Assembly (NCBI RefSeq): GCF_039529775.1
Contig: NZ_BAAANL010000006.1
Span: 186,001-250,000, forward strand
DNA: 64,000 nucleotides
From: Myceligenerans crystallogenes
Lineage (GTDB): Bacteria > Actinomycetota > Actinomycetes > Actinomycetales > Cellulomonadaceae
Direction of reading: 5' to 3'
The notes under the pieces are model-generated. The model did no database searches. It was not told the DNA's origin and saw only the letters and a program-made list of their open reading frames with translations. Of this stretch, positions 16,633-24,500 are shown piece after piece; the stretch's first letter is position 1, and each line of letters begins with the position of its first letter. The position numbers and the translations under genes were made by a program.

Positions 16633-17571
16633 TCAGAGCACGCGCACCGCGCCCGGCTGGATCGTGACGCTCAGCCGGGTCGTCTCGCCCAGGTCCTCGC
16701 CGTCGATCTCGAAGACCCTCGGCTCCGACAGCTCCAGTTCCAGGCTCGTCAGCCGGGCGTGGTCGATGCTGTCGCTGCTCTCGGCCCGGGACGCGCCCGT
16801 GGCGAACCGCATGATGCCGTTGTCCCAGACCATGTTGCGCAGGGTGTCGGCCCACCCGGCGGCGTCGGACGCGCGCAGCACCAGGAGGTCCAGCTCGCCG
16901 TCACCGGGGTCGGCGTCGGGCAGCAGGTTGACGCCGCCCTGCAGCGTCCCGCAGTTGCCGACCAGGAGCGTGTGCACGTGCTCCTGGACCGGTTCCGCGC
17001 CGTCGACGACAACGCTCACGTCGAGGTTGTCGCTGGCCTCCACCGCGCGCCCCAGCGACTCGACGTACGCGAGCCAGCCCGCCTTCTTCTTGAGGTCGTC
17101 GTCCGTCTCGGTGATCATGTGCGCGTCGAGGCCGAAGCCGGCGAGAACGGCGAACGCGTGACGCTCGCTCCGGCCGCCGAGCTCGATCTCGAGCCACCCG
17201 AGGTCGATCGTCCGCGGCTCGGACGTGAGCGCCCTGGTGACCGCGGCCCCGAGGTCACCGATCGGGACGCCGAGATTCCGGGCGAGCAGGTTCCCGGTGC
17301 CGAGCGGCACGATCCCGAGCGGCGTCGTCGTGCCGGACTCCCCCAGATGCTCCGCGACCGCACGGACCGTGCCGTCCCCGCCCGCGACGACGATCACGTC
17401 GGCGCCCGCCTCGATCGCCGCTGCCGCGGCTCCCTGACCGGGGTCGTCCTGGGACGTCTCGAACCAGACGGTGTCCAGGTCCGACGACGACGCCCCCTCG
17501 AGCGCTCCCTCGAGGTCCTCCCTGCTCGTCTTGGACGGGTTCCAGATGATGCCGACGCGCCGTGCAGTCAT
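16633..17571 (-). CDS. Diacylglycerol kinase / lipid kinase family protein
   Basis: 312 residues; ATG at 17571. Opens with the DAGK catalytic fold (VGIIWNPSK), the nucleotide-binding VVAGGDGTVRAVAEH (~80-95) and the following PLGTGNLLARNLG (~110). The C-terminal beta-rich lobe ends in FEIDGEDL. This is the bacterial YegS/DgkB-type soluble kinase family that phosphorylates diacylglycerol or related lipids at the membrane. Length is normal for the family. It converges with the Abi-like gene with no gap and diverges from the acetyltransferase. Specific substrate unknown. Confidence 0.92.
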   Translation of the reverse strand: MTARRVGIIWNPSKTSREDLEGALEGASSSDLDTVWFETSQDDPGQGAAAAAIEAGADVIVVAGGDGTVRAVAEHLGESGTTTPLGIVPLGTGNLLARNLGVPIGDLGAAVTRALTSEPRTIDLGWLEIELGGRSERHAFAVLAGFGLDAHMITETDDDLKKKAGWLAYVESLGRAVEASDNLDVSVVVDGAEPVQEHVHTLLVGNCGTLQGGVNLLPDADPGDGELDLLVLRASDAAGWADTLRNMVWDNGIMRFATGASRAESSDSIDHARLTSLELELSEPRVFEIDGEDLGETTRLSVTIQPGAVRVL

Positions 17572-17732
17572 CCCGACCAGCTCCCTCTCGTCACCACGGA
17601 CCAGATCTCCCGCGAACCACGCCCGACGACGCCGTCGCGCGCCCCCTCACGGTACCCGGCCAGCGTAGACGACCCTGTCCAGCTCGACCCTCGCTTGCGC
17701 GCGCCGGGCGACGTCGTCGTACCCTCACGTCC

Positions 17733-18215
17733 GTGACCGTGATCCGCGACGCCGCCCCCGCCGACCTGCCCGAGATCCTGCGCCTCGTCCATGCGCTCGC
17801 CGAGTACGAGCGCGAGCCCGACGCCGTCGAGGCGACCCTCGACGACTTCGCCCGGGCCCTGTTCCCCGACGACGGCGCGCCGACGACGCACGCGCTGATC
17901 GCGGAGAACGACGGGACCGTCATCGGGATGGCCGTCTGGTACCCGACGTTCTCGACCTGGACGGGGCGGAACGGGATCTGGCTGGAGGACCTGTTCGTCG
18001 ACCCGGAGCACCGTGGGGGCGGCGCGGGCAAGGGCCTGCTGACGCGGCTCGCGCAGATCTGCGTGGAGCGCGGCTGGACGCGGCTCGAATGGGTGGTGCT
18101 GAACTGGAACGAGCCAGCGATCGCCTTCTACGAGTCGCTGGGGTCGCAGCCGATGGACGAGTGGCACACCCGGCGGCTGGACGGGGACGCGCTGCGGAGG
18201 CTGGGGAAGGCCTGA
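17733..18215 (+). CDS. GNAT family N-acetyltransferase
   Basis: 160 residues from the GTG at 17733 (VTVIRDAAPADLPEIL); a second GTG two codons later is possible. Complete GNAT fold: N-terminal strand-helix, central IGMAVWYPTFSTW, acetyl-CoA pyrophosphate loop in LFVDPEHRGGGAGKGLL (~95-108), and the conserved NEPAIAFYESLG (~138-149). It is close to the spermidine/diamine acetyltransferase-like group (ArgO/SAT-like) in its FYESLG end; the substrate is uncertain. It diverges from the lipid kinase over a 161-bp gap. Confidence 0.9.
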   Translation: MTVIRDAAPADLPEILRLVHALAEYEREPDAVEATLDDFARALFPDDGAPTTHALIAENDGTVIGMAVWYPTFSTWTGRNGIWLEDLFVDPEHRGGGAGKGLLTRLAQICVERGWTRLEWVVLNWNEPAIAFYESLGSQPMDEWHTRRLDGDALRRLGKA

Positions 18216-18231
18216 CCGGGCGGCCGTCAGG

Positions 18232-18723
18232 TCAGTCCCCGACGGCGGCGACGCGGGTGATCTCGTAGCACTCCTCGTCGTCGATCGCCTCGGGGATCGG
18301 GTCGAGGAAGACCTTGACCGGGTAGCCGAGGCGCTCGTCGTACGACACCTCGGTGACCTCGCCCGCGCGCTCCTCGATCCGGTCGAGGATCCCGTCGATC
18401 GTGGTGCCGCCCGCCTCCCGGTACTCCCGCGGGCCGTCGAGGAAGGCGGTCTCGCCGGGCACCTGTTCCACCTCGGTCACCCTGCCGCCGGTCACCGTCA
18501 CGTCGTACCTGCCGATCAGCGCCCGGTTGCCGCACCACGACCCGAGCCGGAAGGTGTAGTCCGCCGGACCGCCGTCGTCCCAGCGCTGCCGCGCCTGGCG
18601 GGCGTCGTCGGCCACCACCTCGGGGTCGAGGCCGCCGGCCTCGCCCGTGCTGCACGACGCCGCCGCCGCCACCACGAGCAGGGCGCAGCCCGCACCCCGG
18701 GACATTCTCACGAACAGGCTCAT
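18232..18723 (-). CDS. DUF6174-type putative lipoprotein
   Basis: 163 residues; ATG at 18723, with an alternative ATG at 18705. The N-terminus is a signal sequence with a hydrophobic core (ALLVVAAAA) ending at a lipobox-like AASC, so it is probably lipid-anchored outside the membrane. The mature part has the DUF6174 pattern: RWDDGGPADYTFRLGSWCGN, VTVTGGRVTEVE, a TIDGILDRIEE stretch and YDERLGYPVKVFLDP. Function of the family is unknown. The two Cys in the mature part (WCGN, ECYEIT) could pair. Confidence 0.8.
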   Translation of the reverse strand: MSLFVRMSRGAGCALLVVAAAASCSTGEAGGLDPEVVADDARQARQRWDDGGPADYTFRLGSWCGNRALIGRYDVTVTGGRVTEVEQVPGETAFLDGPREYREAGGTTIDGILDRIEERAGEVTEVSYDERLGYPVKVFLDPIPEAIDDEECYEITRVAAVGD

Positions 18724-18779
18724 GCCCGCCCTGTGTCCGGGCGGGCCGGTATCTTGCGCGGCCCTCGCGCCGGCGCCGC

Positions 18780-19163
18780 TCACGACATCCCGAAGACGAC
18801 GGCGTCGTCCGGGGTGGCGGGCCGGAGTTCCGGCGGGGCGGGCCAGGGCAGGGCGATCCGGGTGACGGGGACGTCGATCGCGCCGAAGTCGTCGGTCTGG
18901 ACCACCACCTGGCCCGGGCGGACGTCCACCAGCCGGACCCTTACGGCCGGGGCGTCCGGGCGTTCCAGGACCCAGGCGTTCGCCAGCCACGCGAGGCCGA
19001 GGGCCTCCAGGGCTTCCTCCGCGTCGAGCCACTCGACCGGGGGCGAGACCTCCCGGCCGAGGAGCGAGATCGCGACCCAGGCGTCGTCGTGCGGGCGGAT
19101 CCAGCCGAGGAGTTCGCCGTCCTCGCGCCGGTGCTCCACCCAGTCGGGGCCGACGGCGCTCAC
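18780..19163 (-). CDS. Conserved hypothetical protein coupled to the crystallin-J1-like gene
   Basis: 127 residues starting with GTG at 19163, which overlaps the upstream stop by 4 bp (GTGA), so translation is coupled. Sequence: VGPDWVEHRREDGELLGWIR, then a beta-rich middle and a Pro-rich end. No known catalytic motif, membrane segment or signal peptide. The same gene order with the upstream gene is, to my recollection, common in actinobacteria. Function unknown. Confidence 0.8.
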   Translation of the reverse strand: MSAVGPDWVEHRREDGELLGWIRPHDDAWVAISLLGREVSPPVEWLDAEEALEALGLAWLANAWVLERPDAPAVRVRLVDVRPGQVVVQTDDFGAIDVPVTRIALPWPAPPELRPATPDDAVVFGMS

Positions 19164-19513
19164 CGGCCCTCCGCCCGGAACTCCGCGGTGACCTCGATGC
19201 GGCCGACGATGTTCGCGTTGAGGGCGTCGAGGTGCTCGGCGGGGATCCAGTACTCCAGGATCGTCTCGCCGCCGACCTGCTGGACCTCGTAGCCGTCCAG
19301 GAACGACCTGGCGACGTCGAACCGCGTGACGAAGCCCGCGCCGGAGTGCCTGACGTTCCAGTCCCGGGCGATGCGGGTGGCGTAGTCCTCGTTCAGCACC
19401 GGGTAGAAGATCGGCTGGTCGGCCAGGCGCGGCGGCCACGCCCGCCAGCCCGAGGCCTCCACCAGCGCCAGCTCCTGCGGCCCCGTGGGCCGCCACAACG
19501 TCACCGTCTCCAT
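19160..19513 (-). CDS. ADP-ribosylation/crystallin J1-annotated family protein
   Basis: 117 residues; ATG at 19513. Matches a conserved actinobacterial family by its start (LWRPTGPQELALVEASGWRA), its centre FYPVLNEDYATRIARDWN and its end IVGRIEVTAEF. Members are often annotated 'ADP-ribosylation/crystallin J1', but the protein is far too short for an ADP-ribosylglycohydrolase and no enzymatic role is established. It is translationally coupled to the gene downstream. Confidence 0.85.
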   Translation of the reverse strand: METVTLWRPTGPQELALVEASGWRAWPPRLADQPIFYPVLNEDYATRIARDWNVRHSGAGFVTRFDVARSFLDGYEVQQVGGETILEYWIPAEHLDALNANIVGRIEVTAEFRAEGR

Positions 19514-19668
19514 GAGGCGCCATCCTGCCGCGCGGGCGGCCGGGAGGTCACGCGAATTGGACGACGGCGCGACTTCGGCTTCCTGACCAGGGCCTTCATC
19601 GTCGTCGGTGGCGCCCGTGAGGTGCCCGCGCCCGTGTGAGAGCATGGCACCAGAGCCCGAGCGGGCTC

Positions 19669-19711
19669 CCGGACGAGGGGTGTCGTACCCGGCGCGCGAC
19701 AAGACGACATC
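19669..19711 (+). ncRNA. Guanidine-III riboswitch
   Basis: The 43 bases starting CCGGACGAGGGG and ending AAGACGACATC match the guanidine-III (mykkC) class, including the invariant CCGGACGAGG and GACAAGACG segments. The pairing holds: TGTCGT (19681-19686) pairs with ACGACA (19704-19709), and CCGG at 19669-19672 pairs with CCGG at 19689-19692 to make the class's pseudoknot. The ribosome site GAGGGAG follows at once and the exporter ATG is at 19725, so guanidine binding should expose translation of the exporter. Confidence 0.88.
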
Positions 19712-19724
19712 GAGGGAGCCCGTC

Positions 19725-20039
19725 ATGTCATGGTTCGTTCTGGTGCTGTCCGGTGTTCTCGAGGCCGTCTGGGCGACGGCGCTCGGCCGCTCGGAAGGTC
19801 TGTCCCGGCCCGCGCCCACCGTCGTCTTCGCACTGGCGCTCGTCGCGAGCATGGCCGGTCTCGCCTATGCGATGCGCGACCTGCCGGTCGGCACGGCGTA
19901 CGCCGTGTGGGTCGGTGTGGGCGCCGCGCTGACCGTGGGCTACGCGATGCTGACCGGCGACGAGCCCTTCTCCGTGGTGCGCCTCCTGCTGATCGCGGGG
20001 ATCGTCGGCTGCGTCGTGGGGCTGAAGGTGACCCACTGA
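19725..20039 (+). CDS. sugE: SMR-family guanidinium exporter (SugE/Gdx)
   Basis: 104 residues with four membrane helices, the normal SMR size. The essential membrane Glu is E13 in SGVLEAVWATALG. The SugE/Gdx subgroup signature GTAYAVWVGVGAA (~60-72) is present, separating it from EmrE-type drug pumps. Dual-topology dimers of this group export guanidinium in exchange for protons. The guanidine-III riboswitch just upstream strongly supports this substrate. It is transcribed alone and ends in a hairpin shared with the convergent NADAR gene. No second SMR partner is next to it, consistent with a homodimer. Confidence 0.93.
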   Translation: MSWFVLVLSGVLEAVWATALGRSEGLSRPAPTVVFALALVASMAGLAYAMRDLPVGTAYAVWVGVGAALTVGYAMLTGDEPFSVVRLLLIAGIVGCVVGLKVTH

Positions 20040-20051
20040 GCGTTCCCGGAC

Positions 20052-20112
20052 GATGCCCGACGATGCGCGCGGCCGAGCAGGCGCTGCCGGGCACCCGGCG
20101 TCGTCGGGCATC
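20052..20112. terminator. Bidirectional hairpin between sugE and the NADAR gene
   Basis: GATGCCCGACGA (20052-20063) and TCGTCGGGCATC (20101-20112) are a perfect 12-bp inverted repeat around a GC-rich loop. The right arm overlaps the NADAR stop codon. Position between convergent genes suggests a shared terminator; there is no T-tract. Confidence 0.6.
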
Positions 20113-20707
20113 AGTCCCCTGACGGGGCCGCTCGTAGCCTGGTGCGGGCTTCCATGAGGGCGAAGCCGAGCAGGTTGAGGCCACGCCATGCGGCCGGGTG
20201 CTCCACGTTCTCGTTCCTGGCGCCCATGCCGATGCCCCAGACGCGGTCGCGTGGGCTCGCCTCGACCAGGACGCGGTCGCCGGTGCGCAGCAGGTAGTCG
20301 CGACGTCCGGGGTCCGAGCCGAACTTGTGAACGTTGCCGCGCACCACGATCTCGAACCTGGCCTCGGCCCAGACGGCGTCGTCGAACTCCCGGACCAACC
20401 GGCCCGCGGCCTTCGCGAGCGCCGGGTTCGGGGCGTCGATCGCCTGGCGTTCCGCGTCACGGTCGCCGAACAGGCGCGCCTTCTCCGCCATCATCCAGTG
20501 CTCGGCGGTCGCGTAGGTGATGCCGTCCACCGCGAACTCCGACGGCCACCACTGACTCAGGCAACCGGTGCCGAGCCGGCCGTCCGGGTGGGGCTGATGG
20601 CCCCAGAACGGGAGGTACTTGACCGCGGCTCCGGCCGCGACGGCCTGCACGAGTTCATCGACGGATCGCACGGCCTCGACCGGCGTCGTCCCTGCTTCAA
20701 CGGACAT
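20111..20707 (-). CDS. NADAR domain protein (YbiA-like N-glycosidase family)
   Basis: 198 residues; ATG at 20707. Contains the NADAR hallmarks in order: WPSEFAVDGITYATAEHWMMAEKARLF (around residue 55-80), GNVHKFGSDP, LLRTG and EASPRDRVWGIGMG (~150-163). YbiA-type members hydrolyse Maillard-prone riboflavin intermediates, and other NADAR proteins remove ADP-ribose from guanine in DNA as antitoxins. Here no DarT-like toxin is adjacent, so the housekeeping, damage-pre-emption role is more likely. Length is usual for the YbiA group. Confidence 0.92.
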   Translation of the reverse strand: MSVEAGTTPVEAVRSVDELVQAVAAGAAVKYLPFWGHQPHPDGRLGTGCLSQWWPSEFAVDGITYATAEHWMMAEKARLFGDRDAERQAIDAPNPALAKAAGRLVREFDDAVWAEARFEIVVRGNVHKFGSDPGRRDYLLRTGDRVLVEASPRDRVWGIGMGARNENVEHPAAWRGLNLLGFALMEARTRLRAAPSGD

Positions 20708-20750
20708 GAGCCGAGCATGCCAGGAGACACTGACATGCCACCGCGACGCC

Positions 20751-21347
20751 TCAGCGGGGTACCAGGAATTCCTTCGCGGTGGCGATCAGGAGGTTCTTCT
20801 CGCCGGCGGCGGTGAAGCCCGGTTCGAGGGCCACGCGTTCGAGGTAGCCGTCCATGAAGAGCATCAGCCAGGCGACGATCCGGGCCGGCTCCAGGTCGGT
20901 GCGGATCTCGCCCGCGGCCTGGCCCCGTTCCACCCAGGGTCGGAGGCAGGCCCGCTGGGCCCCGGCGTCGACCTCGAGGGCCGCGGCGACCTCCGGGAGG
21001 TGCATCACCCCGGCCGTCGCGTGGACGAAGCCGGGCATACGCGGGTCCGCCGCCTCGTCGGCGCTGCGGGCGACAATCTCCAGGAGCACGCCCAGCGAGT
21101 CCTGGCGGCCGTCCCACCGCGCGGCCGACTCCCGTACCTCGCGCGTGCCGTACTCCAGGATGCCCAGCAGGATCGACAGCTTCGTCGGGAAGTAGTGGAA
21201 CAGCGTTCCCGAGCCGATCCCTGCTCGCCGGCAGATCGTCGCCGTCGTCGCGCCGTCGAACCCGTGCGCCGCGAAGACGGTCAGGGCCGCGTCGACGATG
21301 ACGAGCCGCCGGTGCTCGTGGCGGGCGGGATCAACGGTTCGTGCCAC
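20751..21347 (-). CDS. TetR family regulator
   Basis: 198 residues; GTG start at 21347. The N-terminal helix-turn-helix is clear (GFDGATTATICRRAGIGSGTLFHYFPTK, residues ~29-56), followed by an all-helical ligand domain ending EFLVPR. It overlaps the upstream yqeB-like gene by 17 bp, so the two are one operon. A palindrome in front of that operon is the likely autoregulatory operator. Ligand unknown. Confidence 0.92.
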   Translation of the reverse strand: MARTVDPARHEHRRLVIVDAALTVFAAHGFDGATTATICRRAGIGSGTLFHYFPTKLSILLGILEYGTREVRESAARWDGRQDSLGVLLEIVARSADEAADPRMPGFVHATAGVMHLPEVAAALEVDAGAQRACLRPWVERGQAAGEIRTDLEPARIVAWLMLFMDGYLERVALEPGFTAAGEKNLLIATAKEFLVPR

Positions 21348-22065
21348 GGGCGTCCGCTTCAGCCGGCTTGGCGGGCTCGGCCGGCCTGGCCGTACGAACC
21401 CGGCGCACCTGGAGGCGGTCGCCGCGGTCCCGGGCGACCAGGCCCGCCGCGGCGAGGGCCTCGTCCGCGGCGCGGCGCTCGCCCTTCTTCTTGCGGGCCT
21501 CGCGGCGGTCGCGCAGGAGGGCGTGCTCGTCCGGGGTGAAGCCGGGGCGGCCGTCGGTCCAGGGTTCGAAGGCGGCGTCGTACGGATCGGCGTCGCGCAG
21601 CGGCCAGCCGTCGGCGGCCAGGGCCTGGTCGATCCTGGTGCGGGACAGGTCGGTGATGTCGAGCCGTGCCCGGAGCTCGCCGCGCGGCCCGAGCACGATC
21701 AGGTCCTTGCCGTCGCGGAACAGCGCCTCGGCACCCGCGCGCTCGACCCAGGTCTCACGCTTCTCCTGGCGGTGTTCGAGGTGGTCACGGGCCACCTCGA
21801 GCTCGGCGGACTCGGCGGCGACCACAGCAAGGAAGATGCCGCCGAGCAGTCCGGCACCGCCGAGGAGCGGGAGCGACCAGGTCTGGTCGAGCGCGGCCAG
21901 GCGCTCGACCAGGCTGTGGACCGGGAAGGGCGTGCGCTCGATCAAGCCGGCGAGCCCGCGCGCGAGCGCGGGGCCGAAGAGGCCGAGCAGCACGCCGACG
22001 ACGGCGCCTCCGCCGACGAGGATCAGGGCGACCACGGGTGACTGGCGGAGGCGCGTCGTCGTCAT
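21331..22065 (-). CDS. YqeB-like membrane protein
   Basis: 244 residues from the ATG at 22065 (MTTTRLRQSP); an ATG nine codons upstream lies inside the putative operator. Two membrane helices (~10-35 and ~65-85) flank a short loop, followed by a ~150-residue charged cytoplasmic domain rich in Arg/Lys/Glu. The layout and the ERTPFPVHSLVERL stretch between the helices resemble the actinobacterial YqeB-like family. Function unknown. It shares an operon with the TetR gene, suggesting a membrane stress role under its control (inference). Confidence 0.78.
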   Translation of the reverse strand: MTTTRLRQSPVVALILVGGGAVVGVLLGLFGPALARGLAGLIERTPFPVHSLVERLAALDQTWSLPLLGGAGLLGGIFLAVVAAESAELEVARDHLEHRQEKRETWVERAGAEALFRDGKDLIVLGPRGELRARLDITDLSRTRIDQALAADGWPLRDADPYDAAFEPWTDGRPGFTPDEHALLRDRREARKKKGERRAADEALAAAGLVARDRGDRLQVRRVRTARPAEPAKPAEADARGTNR

Positions 22066-22074
22066 GCGCAAATA

Positions 22075-22092
22075 ATAGAGCGGTCGCTCCAC
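22075..22092. promoter_or_regulatory. Candidate TetR operator upstream of yqeB-like/tetR operon
   Basis: GAGCG-GT-CGCTC (22078-22089), flanked by partly symmetric bases, lies 10-25 bp upstream of the YqeB-like ATG and overlaps where its promoter should be. Size and symmetry suit a TetR dimer. Confidence 0.5.
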
Positions 22093-22117
22093 TAAAGGAA
22101 GCGCCGCCCGGCGCCGC

Positions 22118-22855
22118 TCACCAGCGCACGGGGCCGGCCGCGTCGATGAAGGTGCCTGACGGGTCGGCCGCGTCGAGGGTAGCGGCGCGGTGGACGACGT
22201 CGGCGGCCTCGTCGGGCGTGACCGGCGCCTGCTCGCGGTTCCCGGGCGCGAGATCGGTCTGGACCCAGCCGGGGCACACCGACGTCACCTTGATCGGCGT
22301 GTCGGCGAGCGCCTTGGCGAGCACGATCGTGATCGCGTTGAGCGCCGCCTTGGACGACTGGTAGGCCGGGACCACCATGCCGTACCAGGGGGAATCCGGG
22401 TCGGTCTGGTGCGCGAGCGATCCGACGGCGCTCGAGACGTTCACGATCCGGCCGGCCGGGCTCTTGCGGAGCAGGGGCAGAAAGGCCTCGACGACGGCGA
22501 CCGGGCCGAGGACGTTCGTGGCGTACGTCTGCTCGAACATCCGCAGGTCAAGGACCTCCTTCGGGGAGGTGTTCGTCGCCTCCGGGAGGATGCCCGCGTT
22601 GTTGACGAGGACGTCGAGGCGGCCGAATCGCTCGGCGACCTGGGCGGCGGCTGCCGCCACCGACGCGGGATCGGTCACGTCCATCGTGAGGCTGGTGGCA
22701 TGGAGCCCTTCGGCGGCGAGCTTCCCGGCGGCTTCCGCACCGGCGTCGGCGTTCCGGGCCGCGACGACGACGTGATGGTCACCCTCACGTCCCAGACGCC
22801 GGGCCGTGGCCAGCCCGATTCCCTTGTTGGCACCGGTGACGAGCGCGATCTTCAC
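22118..22855 (-). CDS. Short-chain dehydrogenase/reductase
   Basis: 245 residues; GTG at 22855 behind GAAAGGACC. Classical SDR: cofactor loop TGANKGIG (residues 7-14), NNAG (~86-89), catalytic Ser in NVSSAVGS, and YQSSK active site (~158-162). The basic residue after the glycine-rich loop (AARNAD) favours NADPH. The closest feel is carbonyl-reductase-like SDRs (the VPAYQSSKAALNAIT pattern). Substrate unknown. It lies upstream of the yqeB-like operon on the same strand, separated by the candidate operator. Confidence 0.92.
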   Translation of the reverse strand: MKIALVTGANKGIGLATARRLGREGDHHVVVAARNADAGAEAAGKLAAEGLHATSLTMDVTDPASVAAAAAQVAERFGRLDVLVNNAGILPEATNTSPKEVLDLRMFEQTYATNVLGPVAVVEAFLPLLRKSPAGRIVNVSSAVGSLAHQTDPDSPWYGMVVPAYQSSKAALNAITIVLAKALADTPIKVTSVCPGWVQTDLAPGNREQAPVTPDEAADVVHRAATLDAADPSGTFIDAAGPVRW

Positions 22856-23044
22856 TTCAGGTCCTTTCGTGACGGTCCGCGGCAGCCCAGGTCGAGCGGC
22901 CGCAGGAACGATCACACCAAAGGGCCTGGTCGAACTCCGGCGGGAATCGGCCGACGCATCTGGGGCCCGGCGGCGGGCGTAGTGGCGGAGGCGGCGGCGA
23001 GAAATCCTTTGCCCGGACCCGTCGGTCCATTCGATTCTTGGGCC

Positions 23045-23944
23045 ATGCCGATGCACGACGACGAAGTCGCCTCCGACCCTGGCCTGGTGCGTGAGCTCGT
23101 CGCCGCGCAGTTCCCGCGCCTCGCGGACCTGCCCGTCACCGCGGGACCGGCGGGTGGCACCGATCATCGTCTCTTTCGGCTCGGTGCCGAGTTCCTGGTC
23201 CGGATGCCCAAGGTCGCCTGGGCCGCCGATCAGGCGACGTCCGACTGGCGCTGGCTCCCCCGGCTCGCCCCGCATCTGCCGGTCGCGGTGCCGGCCCCGC
23301 TCGCCGTCGGCGAGCCGGGCCTCGGCTATCCGTTCCGCTGGTCGGTGGTGCCGTGGCTACCCGGGCGTCCACCGACGCCATCGGGCGACGACCCGATCGC
23401 CGTTGCGACGCAGCTCGGCGGATTCGTGGCGGCGCTGCGCGCCGTGGCTCCGGCGGACGGACCGTTGAAGGCCGACGACGCCCGCGGTGGGCTGCTCGGC
23501 TGCCGGGACGAGGAGGTCGTGCGGGCGATCGAGGAGTGTGGGGACCGGATCGATCAGCGGGCGGTGCTGCGGGTGTGGCGGGATGCGGTGTCGGCGGCGC
23601 CGCCTGCGGTACGGAGCTGGATCCACGGGGATCTGCTGCCCGGGAACATGCTCGTCGATGACGGCAGGCTGACCGGCGTCATCGACTGGGGTGCGGTGGG
23701 GGTGGGTGATTCTGCGGTTGATCTGTGGCCTGCGTGGACGCATGGGTGGGACGACGGGGCGCGGGGTGCGTTCCGGGAGATCGCTACCGACGGGATGGCC
23801 GACGTTGACGACGCGTGGCAGCGGGCGCGGGGGTGGGTGGTGGTGATGTGCGCTGTTGCGATTCCGTACTACTGGGAGACGTTTCCGGAGTTCGCGCGGG
23901 CCAGTCAGGAGCGGCTCGCGGGGCTCGTCACAACCGAGAGCTGA
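23045..23944 (+). CDS. Aminoglycoside phosphotransferase (APH) fold kinase
   Basis: 299 residues; ATG at 23045. The C-lobe has the catalytic WIHGDLLPGNMLVD (~198-211) and the metal-binding VIDWGAVGVGDSAVDL (~219-234). The N-lobe shows GPAGGTDHRLFRLGAEFLVRMP (~32-55), a nucleotide-binding start. Length and motifs fit the broad APH family, which includes real aminoglycoside kinases but mostly kinases of unknown small molecules. No resistance claim can be made. It diverges from the SDR gene. Confidence 0.9.
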   Translation: MPMHDDEVASDPGLVRELVAAQFPRLADLPVTAGPAGGTDHRLFRLGAEFLVRMPKVAWAADQATSDWRWLPRLAPHLPVAVPAPLAVGEPGLGYPFRWSVVPWLPGRPPTPSGDDPIAVATQLGGFVAALRAVAPADGPLKADDARGGLLGCRDEEVVRAIEECGDRIDQRAVLRVWRDAVSAAPPAVRSWIHGDLLPGNMLVDDGRLTGVIDWGAVGVGDSAVDLWPAWTHGWDDGARGAFREIATDGMADVDDAWQRARGWVVVMCAVAIPYYWETFPEFARASQERLAGLVTTES

Positions 23945-24101
23945 ACTGGACGGCGCGACCCTTCCTCGACCCGACTCACGCACGACACACCAGAGGCAGC
24001 ATGGCGGCTGGTGAGACGCATTCACCCGTCGCCTGGTCACCATCGGTGCAGGTGACGCCCTAAGCTGACCGGGATCGATGACGAACTGATCCGGGGGCAG
24101 T

Positions 24102-24500
24102 ATGAAGAAGCAAGTCGCGGTCGTTGGCGCGGTAATCGTGCGAGACGGTCTCATCCTCTGTGCGCAACGTGGTCCACAAGGGACGCTCGCTGGCCTCTGG
24201 GAGTTCCCCGGCGGCAAGATCGAGCCCGGCGAGACAGCCAGGCAGGCGCTTGAGCGCGAAATTCGAGAAGAGCTGCGCTGCACTGTCGAGGTCGGCGACG
24301 AGGTCGTCACAGTCGCGCATGAGTACGACTTCGCCGTGGTTGACCTCACGACGCTGTGGTGCACGCTGATCGATGGCGCCCCACAGCTCACCGAGCACGC
24401 GGACGTGCGGTGGCTGCCGTCGTCAGAACTCGACTCTCTGGAGTGGGCTCCGGCAGACATCCCCACCGTGAAGCAGATCATGAACGACTTCGCCGCATGA
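24102..24500 (+). CDS. mutT: MutT-type Nudix hydrolase coupled to a helicase gene
   Basis: 132 residues; ATG at 24102. The Nudix box begins GGKIEPGETARQALEREI and ends REELRC: all catalytic Glu residues are present, but the usual Gly before the last position is Arg. The flanks WEFPGG and a C-terminal WLPSSELDSLEWAPADIP match the MutT/CTP-pyrophosphohydrolase group, which cleaves oxidised or non-canonical nucleotides. Its stop overlaps the start of the helicase gene by 4 bp (ATGA), so the two are co-translated. A housekeeping sanitising enzyme would not need this coupling; a role with the helicase is likely. Lower GC than upstream genes. Confidence 0.9.
   Translation: MKKQVAVVGAVIVRDGLILCAQRGPQGTLAGLWEFPGGKIEPGETARQALEREIREELRCTVEVGDEVVTVAHEYDFAVVDLTTLWCTLIDGAPQLTEHADVRWLPSSELDSLEWAPADIPTVKQIMNDFAA

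Noticed and set aside
20111..20707. NADAR gene as antitoxin of a DarTG-like system
   Set aside because: No DarT-like ADP-ribosyltransferase is adjacent; sequence fits the YbiA housekeeping group.
23045..23944. Aminoglycoside resistance gene
   Set aside because: Only the general APH kinase fold is visible; nothing indicates drug specificity.
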